Shown: positions 11,473-23,256 of the stretch, piece after piece
Layout: every line of letters starts with the position of its first letter
How positions within the stretch are numbered: the first letter of the stretch is position 1
Assembly (NCBI GenBank): GCA_020631735.1
Contig: CM036221.1
Coordinates: 18,085,381 to 18,149,380 of the forward strand
Direction: 5' to 3'
DNA from: Saccharum officinarum
Taxonomy: Eukaryota > Streptophyta > Magnoliopsida > Poales > Poaceae
Length of the DNA stretch: 64,000 nt
Notes under the pieces: generated by a model
Told to the model about the DNA's origin: nothing
Database searches by the model: none
What the model saw: only the letters and a program-made list of their open reading frames with translations
Translations under genes and position numbers: made by a program

Positions 11473-11932
11473 CACCTTTTATCTCAGCCATGAAACATTC
11501 CAACTTTCGATGGCCAGAGTCTGAATCTGAACACGGTAAATCTTCACACAGCAACATTCCTACCTTCTTTTTCCTTTTGACAAACCTAAGCATCACCTGT
11601 CAGTGAGCTGCATCTTTGACACAACGATCTCCAAGGAGAAATAACAAGCCCATCCCAGTCCTAGGTAGGATTCGAACCTACAATCAGTTATTGTATTAGT
11701 TTGGTCTGAAACCAGAAACCCAAGTTGGGCATGGACAGGGACAGAGCGCATTAAGGACAAGTGCTAGTGCTAGGTGGAGCAAAGAAAAGGAGCACGCAGC
11801 AACGCAACCGTTTGACCAGCAGAATGACAGAGGCAGCAGGTAGATCAAACGATACGATTCTCCCAGTCCCCGGCCGGTCCTCCACTTCCGGCGACCGTAC
11901 TCTCTCCACCGCCGCCGCCGGAGGCTCGTCAG
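11473..11932 (+). promoter_or_regulatory. Upstream region of the GHR gene
   Basis: This is non-coding sequence between the MITE and the GHR start. It turns GC-rich in the last 70 bp, as in many grass 5' leaders. Parts resemble the sequence before the decayed GHR exon at 29.4-29.5 kb and the stretch at 24.48-24.56 kb, so it belongs to the duplicated LRR-GHR unit. No clear TATA box was identified. Confidence 0.45.
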
Positions 11933-13763
11933 ATGGCGCGGTCGGCGCACGACGAGGTGACCGACTCTGGGGCCTTCGACCCGTCGCCGTCCACCTTCCG
12001 GAGCTTCGTGTCCAGGGACAGCTCCGCCCGGTTCCCCGCTGCGCCGGGGAGGTACCACCTCTACGTCTCCTACTCCTGCCCCTGGGCGTGCAGGTGCCTC
12101 ACCTACCTCAAGCTCAAGGGCCTCGACCGTGTCATCGGATTCACCGTGAGAATCCACCAAAGCTCAAACTATTCTTCACAGCCCATCTTTGAGAGGATGA
12201 ATAAAATCCATGTATTCTCTAGTCGGTGAAGCCCATCTTTGAAAGGACCAAGGAAACCGACGACCACATGGGGTGGGTATTCCCTGCCACCGGAGACGAG
12301 GAGCCCGGCGCCAAGCCCGACCCTCTCAACGGAGCCAAGAGCATCAGGGAGCTCTACGAGATGGCCAGCGCAAACTACGCCGGCAAACCAAGCGTCCCTG
12401 TGAGTTATTGTCAAAGACGGGATTGTTTCTTCTTCCCATTTCTTTCTTGTTCATTCAACAATTCGGTTGACCTGTCTGTTTCAGGTTCTGTGGGACAAGC
12501 AGCTCAAGACCATCGTCAACAACGAGAGCTCCGAGATCATCCGGATGCTCAACACTGAGTTCAACGAGTTCGCGGAGAATCCTGGCCTGGATCTCTACCC
12601 TGCTCATTTACAGGCCTCCATAGACGAGATCAATGAGTTGGTGTATGAGGCGATAAACATTGGCGTCTACAAATGTGGCTTTGCAAAGCAGCAGGGGCCA
12701 TACGATGAGGTAAATCCATCGGTTATTCATGGCTTGCTGGAAATAAAATTGGGTGTGTTTCCTATGTTTGACCAGCACTGGTACTTCTTTTGCTCTGAAT
12801 TTGTTTGTAGGCTGTCACGAAACTGTATGAGGCTCTGGACAAATGTGAGGATATTCTAAGCAGGCAACGCTTTCTATGCGGCAATCAACTTACAGAGGCA
12901 GATGTTCGCTTGTTTACAACTCTTATAAGATTTGATGAGGTATGGATTTCTTAATAGAAGGAAAAAAAACATATGTAAAATCTAGCATTGGTGTTACGTC
13001 TTGTTCAGTTCAGTTTGTAGGCGTAACCCAAGGTATCTTCAGTAGTTCATGCTCCCTTAACCTACTTGAACAAGAGAAATGAAAAGTTATATGGGACGAG
13101 TACTAGAGCGATTTAACATTCAGCTTAGTTGCTGATCTCACCTGGCTACTTTTTTGGTGTTACATCTTTCTTGTGATGCTGGTAGCTGTTAGCATAAATG
13201 TTCATCTGGTGTTCTCAACAAGAGTCAGAGCACCAAATGAGTGAGATGCAGAGTGTGAATAATTTGGTGCCAGCCTTAAAGAAATGGCAAAAACCATATG
13301 CGACAATTGTCAGACCATATAAAGGTGGACACATCACACATAAACATACTGAATATAAGGGGGCACTTTCTATGTAGATGAACAATACCTAGAGTTTGAT
13401 ATTATTATTTGAAGCTGGATCGTAATTTATTTTTGTTTTCATTTGAACTTAAAACGTTTGGTTCGTAATTTACAAATATTTCCTTTTGGCTTGTTTTCAT
13501 TACAAGTTATGATTAATTTTTCTCTACAGGTTTACTCTGTTTACTTCAAATGCAACAAGAAGCTTATAAGGGAATATCCAAATCTGTTCAATTACACCAA
13601 GGACATCTACCAAATTTCTGGCATTAGCAGCACGGTTAACATGGAGCACATTCGGAAGAGCTACTATGGAGGTCACTCGCCCATAAATCCATACGGGATT
13701 ATCCCTGTGGGCCCAAACATCGATTATAATGCTCCGCATGATAGAGAGAAGTTCAAGGCTTAG
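11933..13763 (+). CDS. Glutathionyl-hydroquinone reductase (xi-class GST, ECM4-like)
   Basis: Five exons join in frame: 11933-12145, 12223-12399, 12485-12709, 12811-12939 and 13530-13763, all with GT-AG introns, giving 325 residues, the normal length for this family. The N-terminal thioredoxin-like half has SYSCPWACR with the catalytic cysteine. The [15 protein letters not shown] and [15 protein letters not shown] blocks of the helical half are typical of the xi class. The enzyme uses glutathione to reduce glutathionyl-hydroquinones to hydroquinones. There is no clear targeting peptide, so it is probably cytosolic. ATG at 11933 follows a GC-rich leader and gives the usual N-terminus. It is the only intact member of a local duplicated unit (decayed first exon at 29533). 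Confidence 0.93.
12181..12240 (+). repeat. Short duplication across the GHR intron 1 / exon 2 border
   Basis: GCCCATCTTTGAGAGGATGA in intron 1 and GCCCATCTTTGAAAGGACCA at the start of exon 2 are near-copies about 50 bp apart. The real exon 2 begins at 12223 after TCTAG. The duplicate upstream is probably a fossil of a small tandem duplication at the acceptor. Confidence 0.6.
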
Positions 13764-14059
13764 AAGATTTCCTTTGGTGACTTATGTATATGTCATGTTT
13801 ATTGTTGTAATATTTGGGATCTGTTCTTGTGCTTGGTCATTGCTAGTCTCCATGTGGTAGATGTGGTAACTGTGTGCTGATAATAATACTGGGACGTGTA
13901 TAGAAAGTTTTTTGTGCAATAAATATCTAATTCTTGGTGCCAAGAGTATACTATTCATGGATAAATTTCACACTACATACTCTTGTGTGTTGGGGACATA
14001 TATTTGTTCTCACTTATATTCATCTTTTTTTGGAAGAACCAGCAAGAATTTGTTGTATT
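13764..14059 (+). other. GHR 3' untranslated region and flank
   Basis: AT-rich sequence follows the GHR stop. An AATAAA-type signal occurs near 13918. It ends where the TATCTA microsatellite begins. No other feature is seen. Confidence 0.5.
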
Positions 14060-14142
14060 TATCTATATCTATATCTATATCTATATCTATATCTATATCT
14101 ATATCTATATCTATATCTATATCTATATCTATATCTATATCT
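14060..14142. repeat. (TATCTA)n microsatellite
   Basis: There are roughly fourteen perfect TATCTA units, directly followed by AATAATAAAAAGGCAAAATT. The same AATAATAAA(T/G)AG(G/A)CAAAATTTTAG segment follows TCTATACCT at 32246 and the Helitron end at 39040. The repeat may therefore be the expanded 5' end of a Helitron-like element. Confidence 0.9.
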
Positions 14143-15060
14143 AATAATAAAAAGGCAAAATTTTAGCTCATTTTTTTTTCGTCCACATCCCCTAACTAAT
14201 TCCGTAAATGTGGAAGTTGCCTCTCTATTAATCTAGAGCCATCCTATTTTATATTAGTCTAGAGCCCTCTTATTTTAGAAAGCCTAGATAGTTAGGAATC
14301 CTAATTCTAATAGATCTCTGATCATAAATCACTTGAATAGGAATTCTAATCGATATCTATATGTATCTCTATATTTCTTTTCTATTTTTTTTTATCTTTT
14401 CCTATCCCTAAATATTAAAATGAGAATATAATATCAAATCGAGAACACAGTTTCTGTTTTGAATAGGAATTCTAATCTATATCTATATGTATCTATATAT
14501 TTCTTTTCTATTTTTTATCTTTTCCTATCTCTAAATATTAAAATGAGAATATAATATTAAACCGAGAACACAGTTTCTGTACGTCCCGTTTTCGTTTGTG
14601 TCGGATTCTGCATCTTTTGTTGTTTTCTTTTCTTTTTTCTCCTATTCAAGTCCGGAATGGATGGTTTTTTTTATTTGCCTTTCTTTTGCTTTTTTTTCTG
14701 TTCAATTCATGTCTTTGTTATCTGATTTTTTTTTTCTTTTCTGTTTTGTCTCCTTCAAGTCTGGTACGGCCATTTATGTCTTTTTCTGTCTGAATTTCTC
14801 CTTTTTTCGATTTTCCATCACCTTCTCGTTCTAATTTTTCTCTCTTTCTCTCATAAATATAAAAGATTGATAATAAATATAACATATGATCTTTGAGCCC
14901 TTGACAAAGAGATATTTCCACCCCAAAGTTGTTAATGCTTTTTTATTAGAGACAAAAAAATATTTTATTATAACATGGTTCATCCTTTGGTCCAAGTAAT
15001 CAAAGTTTTTGTTATCCAATCTAATATATATATTAATGTGTCTTCAAATTGTTTGTATGT
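14143..15060 (+). mobile_element. Helitron-like AT-rich remnant
   Basis: It starts with GGCAAAATTTTAGCTC and a TTTTTTTCGTCC block, shared with 32260 and 39050, which are linked to Helitron CTAG ends. It includes a 126-bp tandem repeat (14335-14460, 14461-14580). No 3' hairpin with CTAG was found, so the element is truncated or the end is missed. There is no coding content. Confidence 0.35.
14335..14580. repeat. Two-copy 126-bp tandem repeat
   Basis: 14335-14460 and 14461-14580 align almost throughout, each starting GAATAGGAATTCTAAT and ending CAGTTTCTGT, with a few substitutions and a short poly-T length difference. Confidence 0.85.
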
Positions 15061-15879
15061 GCCGGTGCCCTACTGTTGCCTTTCTCGGTGGAGAGAAAAA
15101 GAATAGGAACCGAAGGATTTTCACAGAGTACTGTGAATTGAGAATTTGATCAAGAGCTTTGTTTTTTCAATTTTTGGAAATCTAGGAAAGATATAAAGAG
15201 ATAAATATGTGATCATATATTTGGGTTTTAAATATATCATGTTACTGAAAGAGCAATTTCTAGATCTCGACACTAAGGTCTAAATAAACTCGAGAGTAGT
15301 TCGGACACGAGATTTAAAATTAGAGATGACACCGAAAATTGAGCTGATATATTCCAATAGTAGAAAGTCTTCGATCTTCACTTGATCAAACCTTTGAGCT
15401 AAGCGCACAAAGATGCACACCAAGTAACTCACACACTCCTTTTTACTTGAATTGCCCTCAATCTGTCTTCACAAAGCCTCACTGAGGGGCGCTGGATCAT
15501 TCAGTGACCCTACTTTTATTGTTTTTCTAACTATGACTACTAAATACTCACGAATATTCCCACTAAATGGTACACTACAACAACTAAGGTACACATCGGA
15601 TCATACGATACACATCGCTAAGCACGCCCAAAATGAATTGGCCGTTGCACAGTACCACCGAATGATCCACCAAGCCCACTAAGGTACCACCAGATCATAC
15701 TGTACACTCCAACAAGCATGCCCAAGAAGAAATGATCCTTGCACAGTATCACCGAATTATGTACTGGTCCACACAGAACCCTCCATGTATCTTTTAGTGG
15801 GCAACGTTGCTTAAGACTCAGTATGCCACAACATCTCCAGACAATCCGGTGGTCTTAGTCAACTGATTCTATGCCCTAA
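15061..15879. other. Intergenic, no gene seen
   Basis: No open frame with family features. 15560-15780 repeats short ACCACCGAATGATCCACC / AGTATCACCGAATTATG-like phrases, suggesting old LTR sequence. Nothing firm can be assigned. Confidence 0.3.
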
Positions 15880-16970
15880 AATCTTATACTCAATCTCTAT
15901 GTGAAGCCTAATCTCATCCAATTAACTTCTTTGAGATCCTTGACTTATCCTCTATCTATCGTAGCCGCTGTTGACAAACTTTGCTCAGAGTAACTCTCAT
16001 GTGTGCATCAAAGTGCTTTTGACTCCAATTTTGATCAAACTACTAATATTGACCTCCCTTAGTAGTATGACCAAAGATAAAACAAAAACCCCAACACTAA
16101 GTCTAAATGTTCCCAACACCAAGTCCGCACTTAGACATTATCGTGTCCTTAGCCTTCATGAATATCGTTGGGCCATACGTCGCATCCAATCACCGGGAGG
16201 AAATATAACCAAGTGGCCTCAATGTGACTAACTATTTGTCATTAACCCTGCAAAACAAAGTTAGCCACATATCCTTTTGTTCATCAATCACAGAAATTGA
16301 GCTAGGTGCCTTGATGCAATCATGCATGTGTCCTTCCATCGAATCCCTATTCCCATTTATGGGGACTTGGGCATGATCCTAATTCAATGTGATCTCATAT
16401 TGTTGTGTATGACAAGTCGTTATCCTAACAGAATACAGATTATCTCCTGCCATACCAGGTCTAGCAGTCATGATGTAATTTGTCGCATGGCTACCTTCTC
16501 TCTGCTAGTCGGGTGAATACATCTAGGCCCCAATTTCAACTTTGGGGTTTTGATTATTAAATGCTTGTGACTAACGTGTGCTTTGTAGGCATTCACATTA
16601 GTTAGTCATTTACCGACCACATAGTTTCCTTGGCCCTAATGATTGATGACAAATACTATGAGGCAAAGGATATTAGTGAAGACTAAAGATTCTATAGGGT
16701 CAAGTGCAAGTTTGGTGTTTAGAGGCACTTGACGCAGAGTGTATAGGGATTTATTTATTTTCCTATGGTCATACTATTAAGGGCCAGGGGGTTGCCCATG
16801 ACATGCAACTTGGTGGGAGTTCCAGTTGAGAGCATTTGGATATGCACAAGTGATACACTATCATGTCTCACAAAGTCAGAGCCTAAGTGTCTCCACTAGA
16901 TAGGTTTTAAGTTAAGGATCTCAAAGATGTTGAACTGGATGAGATTAAACTTAACGAGCTCAGAATATGC
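15880..16970. repeat. Inverted repeat arms of a decayed LTR-like sequence
   Basis: About 80 bp at 15885-15962 (CCTAATCTCATCCAATTAAC...) reappears as a reverse complement at 16893-16967, imperfectly. The arms enclose about 0.9 kb without coding potential. The arrangement could be two decayed LTR fragments in opposite orientation or a foldback element. Confidence 0.5.
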
Positions 16971-17333
16971 ACCAATTAGTTGGGCCTAGCCCGGCAGATC
17001 ATTCGGTGGCATTGTGCTTGGGACCGGACCGTGTTTGGGTTGTAGTGTCTGACGCTGTTCACCAAGGGGTCACCACGACCTTGACTGTCACCCAACTTTA
17101 TATTTAGTTTGGCTAAGCAGTGGACATGCATGAGGTGGAGCAAGAATTCTCGAAGGGGCTAGACACGGAGGAAACTGCGGCGTTGGTTAAGAGCCTCGTG
17201 GCGGCCGACGACACCATCTTGGTGGAGGTGTACATGGAGGCGATCCTCCATGCCTGCCATGACATGGGCAGGGGCGGCCAAAGAGGTGGGCCGTGTGTAC
17301 CCCACGTCCCTGCAGTGAAGAAAGAAAAAGTAG

Positions 17334-17436
17334 TAGTTGTCTATGGATGGGTGTTGTCCCCCAAAGACAGAGAAAACATAAGAAATAGTAGTTGTTGTCT
17401 ATGGATGGGCATTGTCCCCCAAAGACAGAGAAAACA
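17334..17436. repeat. 58-bp tandem duplication
   Basis: CTATGGATGGG...TTGTCCCCCAAAGACAGAGAAAACAT occurs at 17341 and again at 17399 with only small changes. Confidence 0.85.
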
Positions 17437-17985
17437 TTTGTTAAGTTTGTAAATAAGTCGTGTGTTGCCTCCTTTCTTCTGTTTCTTGTGTTTCTTATTG
17501 GTGTTTTCTTTGACGTTTGAGAACTCTAGGCCCTCACAAGTCTCGGCTATAACCTCGTTGGCCAGGGTTGATCCCCCTTTGGCGCTTAGGTGTAGGTGTT
17601 TGCTCGGTTGGTGGTCGCGGGTGCATGAACAAGGCAAGAGAAATTCTGGTTAAGAACAGAGGAATGAGCGTGCATTGGGTATTTTTGGTCGATTTGCATT
17701 AGGTGAAGGTAACCAATGGATACACGCTTAGGGATCCCCCGAGTGCCCTGCCATGCTTGGGTCGATCGAGCGTGGCGGAGGGCTTAGAAGGAATGTCTCA
17801 GAAAAAATGGTTTCGGGGCAACGAGTTCACAAACATTTATTGTATCAAAAATTTAAAAGGTACAGAACATAAATGAAATACTTGAGGGTTCAAGCGACAT
17901 AGCTTTCATTCTGCCTTCGGGACGCCTTATTGACACCACGAGTCGATGGTGGGTGATGGGGAGGGCCTCACGTCGTTTCATGCAG

Positions 17986-18087
17986 CGGTGATGGGGCGGC
18001 CATCGCATGAACCGGTGATGGGGCGGCCGTCGCGTGCGCGGACGACAGGTGTCCATCGACCCTCGCGTAAGACGGTGATGGGGCGGC
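17986..18087. repeat. Three CGGTGATGGGGCGGCC repeats
   Basis: The 16-base motif is at about 17986, 18012 and 18072, with a related copy near 17952, in a GC-rich island within decayed transposon sequence. Confidence 0.75.
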
Positions 18088-19335
18088 CGCTGTCGTCACC
18101 CACGATGGGGAAGGGCCTTTTGTTTTGCTTGACCGGGCTGACGTCCTTATCTAAACACAAGGGGCAAGCGATGCTAGTGAGCGGGAAACGAGCGAGCGAG
18201 GTGACTTTTTTTGCGCCAGGAAAATTTCCAAGAGCTCTGAGCTCATGTTTTGTTTTCTATAAAATAGGCCATAGGAATGGAATCCTAAGGAATTATTCCT
18301 TTACTTTCCCTGTGAACCAAAGAGCCACATAGGAAACAATCCTTAGGAAACTCAATCCTCCAAAATTCCTTTGGCAACACTTCAATCCAAAGGACCCCCA
18401 AGCTTCTCCCTCTGCCCTAAGGGTCTGCCAAGCAGGCCCAGAGCCCCCCACTTCATGGGCTTCAGGGACTTCCTTGTCCTAATGCGTCACGCCCAAGTGT
18501 GATCCTGCAGAAGGAGTGTCCGACAGTGCCTCGCGACTAAGGAACAGGATGGCAGTGTAGTGCTTTTGCACAAGTCAGGCTCTGAGTGCGAGACAGATTC
18601 TCGAGCTGGTTTCTAGCTTGGCCTGGGGCGAGTATTCACCCTTAGCTAGAGTTGGGACAACTGCGTGTGGATCGGTCGGGGCTCCCCTTGGGTCGAGAAT
18701 CCCCATGTCTTGGCCGAGCCCCTAAGCCTCAAGCGAAAATGGCCAGAGTGAGGGTTTTGCCTTTCTTGGCTCACCCTTCTGATATCTGGGACTCTCTCGG
18801 GAGAGGGCTATCTCCGGGCTGCTGAGTCAAACCTTGTTTACTAGAGGTGCACGCGGGTGCACCCAATGGGTGTAACCCCTGAGCCCCCGGCTGATTGAGA
18901 GAGTGAGCTCAGGGGTTAGTCGGACTGTCGTGCCCTTAACACGGGGACTTAACATACCCCTATGTTAGACTCTTGTCACTAGTCCTAAAATGAACAACTA
19001 ACCAACCAGCCTAAATTGCACTCCTAGTATCGAGTTCTGTCAAACGACCTTTTATTGTGGAATAGGCTCTCTTTAATTAGTTAAAATGATCATTACATTA
19101 CTATGAGTTAGTGGATATATGGTCACATTTGTCCTTGGTCATTGATATCTCAATCCTTGATCTGAGCAATTGAAGCATGTCGATCTACAAGTATAAAATT
19201 ATAGCATCACCAAGATATGGATACACATGACTAGATATCATTAATATTATGGTTTAAAAAATAATTGTTTGACTAAATATAAAAGTTAGATGTACAATCA
19301 ATTGAAACCAGGACAAAAAGATTTGCGACAGGGCC

Positions 19336-19343
19336 TATAAATA
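19336..19343 (+). promoter_or_regulatory. TATA box of the MYB gene
   Basis: TATAAATA about 92 bp upstream of the ATG at 19428, inside otherwise AT-rich sequence, at a sensible distance for a plant core promoter. Confidence 0.6.
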
Positions 19344-19427
19344 TCTAGCCTTGTCCTTGACATCCACTCCATCGAAACATCGTGGTTCATACAGTAACCT
19401 CTTGTGTAGTACTCAACCCTCACACCC

Positions 19428-20335
19428 ATGGATCCCAACTTCAACAGTATGTGGAGCACCTCCGAGATCAATATTGTGAAGTCACTCATCACTAGTCACA
19501 TCACCAACAACACCTACACAAGCAGTGCCCGTGTCAACAATAACTTTGGGATGCCAATGGAGGCTCCACCCATGGACAACATGGACATGTTGCAAGGTTA
19601 TCTAATGGATGAGATCAGGGCCACGAGGCGTGTAGAGGGACAACAACATATGCCAAATGTTGTTCCTAAGCAAAGGAGACATGCAGTGAGGTTCTGGACT
19701 ACAGACGAGCACAGGTATTTTATTTTTTGCACTGATTTGGAAACTTTTGTCACATCTTGAGTGTTATTTTTAGTACAATTAATTAGCATGTGGTCTTTAG
19801 AATTTCATACCTTGAGATTTGATTTTCACTAATCTTTAGAGTATGGATAGGACATCTATTATTATCTGATTATTAATCTTACTATAGGAATTTCCTCCGT
19901 GGACTAGAAGTGTTTGGCCGTGGTAAATGGAAGAACATCTCCAAGTACTTCGTGCCCACAAGGACATCGGTGCAGATCTCTAGCCATGCGCAAAAGTATT
20001 TCCGTAGGCAGGAGTGCACCACCAAAAAACAACGCTTCAGCATCAATGATGTCGGCCTCTATGACACACAGCCATGGGTGCAGAACAACTCTTCTAGCTG
20101 GGAGGCCCTCACCTTCACTGGCGGTGCTTACAACACAAACTACAATGGCTTTGATGGAAAACATGTTGCCTTTAACAGCCTTGCATGTGCCAGCCAGGCA
20201 AGTGTCAACCAGGTAGCTACATGGATTACGGACCAGCAGACAACAATAAGTTCTTTTGTAGCTCCAGTGATGGAGGTGAATGGGAGCCAGATGACCAGTA
20301 ATGGTCATCAACTGGGAGGCTTTCTTCACAATTAG
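19428..20335 (+). CDS. MYB-related transcription factor, SHAQKYF type
   Basis: Two exons, 19428-19714 and 19888-20335, join across a 173-bp GT-AG intron inside an arginine codon to give 244 residues. Residues about 90-140 form one SANT/MYB repeat: FWTTDEHRNFLRGLEVFGRG, then WKNISKYF, then SSHAQKYF. This signature defines plant 1R/DIVARICATA-like MYBs that bind GATAAG- or TATCCA-type sites (family knowledge). WSTSEINIVKSLI near the N-terminus looks like a degenerate first repeat. It should act in the nucleus. The ATG is the first in frame after the TATA box. The intron lies inside the MYB repeat, as is common in this group. It appears intact. Confidence 0.9.
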
Positions 20336-20550
20336 TGGATGGACATGGACAATATTCACTAGTTTTTATCTATGGTTCAATATCCAATGATGCATGTAAA
20401 ATCTAGTTGGTGAAAGACAGTTTATGGTGTTAAGTGTCATTAGTACCATTTGATATGGGCTACTAATAGTTTCATTGCCAGAACAATGCAATGAAATACT
20501 ATCAATGTGTTATTTCTATATCAATGTATCTGTTTGTATGTGTTAGTTAT
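20336..20550 (+). other. MYB gene 3' flank
   Basis: AT-rich non-coding sequence with AATGAAATA-type poly(A) signals near 20490. No other feature. Confidence 0.4.
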
Positions 20551-20756
20551 ATTTTGTCTGTCTTATGTCCTTTGTTTGGTATATCATGAACATTACAATG
20601 ATTGTATATAATTATGTATTGTCATTGTTGGTCATTTTCTTTTTGTAACACATATTTTGTCTGTCTTATGTCCTTTGTTTGGTATATCATGAACATTACA
20701 ATGATTGTATATAATTATGTATTGTCATTGTTGGTCATTTTCTTTTTGTAACACCC
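20551..20756. repeat. 103-bp exact tandem duplication
   Basis: 20551-20653 and 20654-20756 are identical for about 100 bases and both run into TTTTTGTAACAC. The perfect identity implies a recent event or an assembly stutter. Confidence 0.9.
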
Positions 20757-21007
20757 CATATCCAAAGTCTGCTTACGCTCCAGCTTTGCACATGGAATGG
20801 GTCTGTATACGCGTAGTACCTCTCTTACACTTTTATCCCCGCTTCATGTAAAAGGGTTAACTCTGATGTGCTAGCTAGGAGTGACAAGGATTATAAGCTG
20901 GTTGTCACCTCATAAACTTCCAAGGTGGTACTAAACCCACCAACTGTAACCACACATGGGCCACATGGGTCAACTACTACATGCTTCTACTGGACTAGGG
21001 TGTTACA
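20747..21007. mobile_element. Short TG...CA element with inverted TGTAACACCC ends
   Basis: TGTAACACCCC at the left and GGGTGTTACA at the right bound 261 bp. The ends look like those of small LTRs, so a solo LTR or TRIM LTR is likely. No 5-bp target duplication was found, perhaps because of the overlapping tandem duplication on the left. Confidence 0.45.
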
Positions 21008-23178
21008 TTCACCCCACCCCCTTAAGGGCTAACGCCACCGATAGAGCACCACACACGCTCAATTTTGGATGGTATATGCCTATTGTAACGACCCGTGTCG
21101 TTCGAACTGAAGCCTTGCAACGAAAACTCTTATCTCAAATGTTCCGAGCGAAATTCTCGAATTCTCAAATGAAGCTTTATCAGTTCCTAGCTTTCTCTAC
21201 TAGGACAAGGATTTAGGTTCATAGCCCAATCTGAACCAAGTCTCCTATCTATTAACCGAAACTACCCCAAGATCCTCGGTGGTCAACTAAAGTCAAAAGG
21301 TTAGTGAATGTTACTCATAGAATGTCGGTCATGGTTTCGTACTTCTTCATGAGAGCCAAGCTAACCCATAAGCCTCAAGAATAACTCCAATGCCAACATT
21401 CCCCAATCCCAAGGTTAATTGCTCAAAGGCAGTGGACTGATGGATCGTTCTGTCACTGCTAGTGGACCGTCTACCGCCACTCCACAGAGACATCAGATTG
21501 AGTGGTTTCATGAGCTATTTTCCACTTCATGAGGGATGACCCACATGTCAACACGAAATGGAAGAATATACCAGCAGAGGATTCTCAACTTCACTCATCC
21601 TTCTCTCATTTCCCTCACTCCCTATCTCTCTCTAGAATGAAGAATAAGGAAGGAAAAGATGAACTAGAGTGAGAAAGTGGAGAAGGAGATTGGATGGAAG
21701 AACAAGCATGAAAAGGGAAGCAAGATCAGCCCAAGAGCATGGACTTGAGCTTCACCATCTTCTTCATGCCATGGTTAGCTCAAGAACTCTCTCTTCTCGT
21801 TTTCTTAGCTTCAACCCCCAAATCCTCAAGTTATCTCCATGCGTGAATGGATCATGGACATTGGAAGTTTCCCCATCATCTTTAGAGTAAGATCCAGAGT
21901 TGCTACAACTCAATCCTCTCAAGTTTTCTTAAGCTTTCTCTCTCATGTGGATTGATGGAACTTTTGCAAGGAATCCTCAAATCTCTCTCTTGGCTTGGAA
22001 ACAAGGATGCTCATGGCTTTATCTTCATTTTTGGTGGCAAGGAACCCATCAAATCCCAAGCTAACTTGTCATGGCCAATATCTAGGATTTGCCTTCGTTT
22101 TATCATGATTTATGGATTAAATTTTTTTTATCATATAGTGCACTTGATAACCAAGATCCAAACCCTAGCAATCTTGAGCCTAGTAACCTACCTAAGCCAC
22201 CTTGCAAACATCTGATACATGCAAGATGCACAACTCCTATCATCTAAAGTTGAATCGCCTAGTAAGTCATATGAAAAGCTTAGAGCATAGGTTATGTCGC
22301 TGGACCAATGGAGCGTCCGTCATGCCCGATGAAGAGTCTGCCAAGCCCCGGAGTTGGCCAAACCTCTTAGCTCAACTTTTGAGTGAGATGGCGAAGGGTC
22401 TGCCACAACATGCGGAGAGTCTGCCAATTTATAGAGGCCACTTTCCAAAGAAACCCGAGAGCACCTATTTCCTACCAGAGTATTCGGCGACAGAGCCAAA
22501 GTTGAGTTGTTGATCCCAGGCTGTGTTTTAACAGAAGGTCCGCCATCCCTAGCGGAGTATGCATGGATTTCACAGAGAAGTTGCAATGCCTAGAGCCCTT
22601 ACCCAAGAGCTCAATAGCCTTCTCTACAATAGATAGAAAATAATGCAATCATAGAGCCTTGTTGAATCTCTCTTCCCAAAGCTCCAAATCTTGATCTCCC
22701 AATCTAGATCCTCCTTTGTCTATCCAATCATCGGTATCTTTCTTTATTAGATCCCCTCTTTCTTTTAGGATTCATTTAGAAGGTGAGGACGTGTATAGAT
22801 CGTCATCGTCATCCTCAATCATTAGGATGACATGACCAGGCAGGCACCCCACTACTATGAACCCTATTTTGGATGCTGACTACTTATTTCATTATGAGTA
22901 TGCATTTCATTTGAAGTTGAATAATAATTAATATTGCTTCAGAACTACTTACTTAAGAAAACTTAACCTTTACTCAACTAATGGGTTGGAAATCGCTAAA
23001 TGCTTAGTTGCTTAGTTGCGTCAGAAGTCGAGATTGAGAAGGAAACAAACTGATCAGTTCTCACACCTTCACCCAGCTTGCAGAACCAAGCAGAAGCAGA
23101 TCAAAAAGGCATCATTGGCCCCTCCTGGCTTTAGGTTAGTGTTCCTACTGAACATCTCTTCTAGTAGCTTTTCTCCTG
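21008..23178. other. Decayed LTR-like region, no gene
   Basis: TGTAACGACCC near 21082 resembles a gypsy LTR start. 22300-22560 repeats GAGTCTGCCA/GGGTCTGCCA/GGTCCGCC-type words and 22920-23010 is AT-rich. No domain is seen in any frame. From about 23040 the sequence matches the leader of LRR copy 3 (27340-27520). Confidence 0.35.
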
Positions 23179-23256
23179 TTGCAACTCTATCCTGCGAGTG
23201 AACATCCTGGCGGCCTTGCCGATGACAGGTGTACCATCCAAGCAACCTGGGTGAAA

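Larger units (their letters stand above)
16971..19334. other. Intergenic transposon debris
   Basis: No gene is supported. The stretch holds a 58-bp two-copy repeat (17334-17436), three CGGTGATGGGGCGGCC units (17986-18087), a MITE-like AGGAAT-rich stretch near 18255-18400, and GC-rich sequence at 18600-18960 with GGTGCAC/GTGCACC phrases as in some gypsy LTRs. A 110-codon frame at 17120 has no recognisable family. Confidence 0.4.

Noticed and set aside
11660..11690. tRNA T-arm-like GTAGGTTCGAATCCTAC on the minus strand
   Set aside because: No D-arm, anticodon arm or A box at the right distance; an isolated motif.
17120..17452. 110-codon frame MDMHEVEQEFSKGLD...
   Set aside because: No family recognised, and it runs into a 58-bp tandem repeat; it could be a transposon remnant, so it is not called as a gene.
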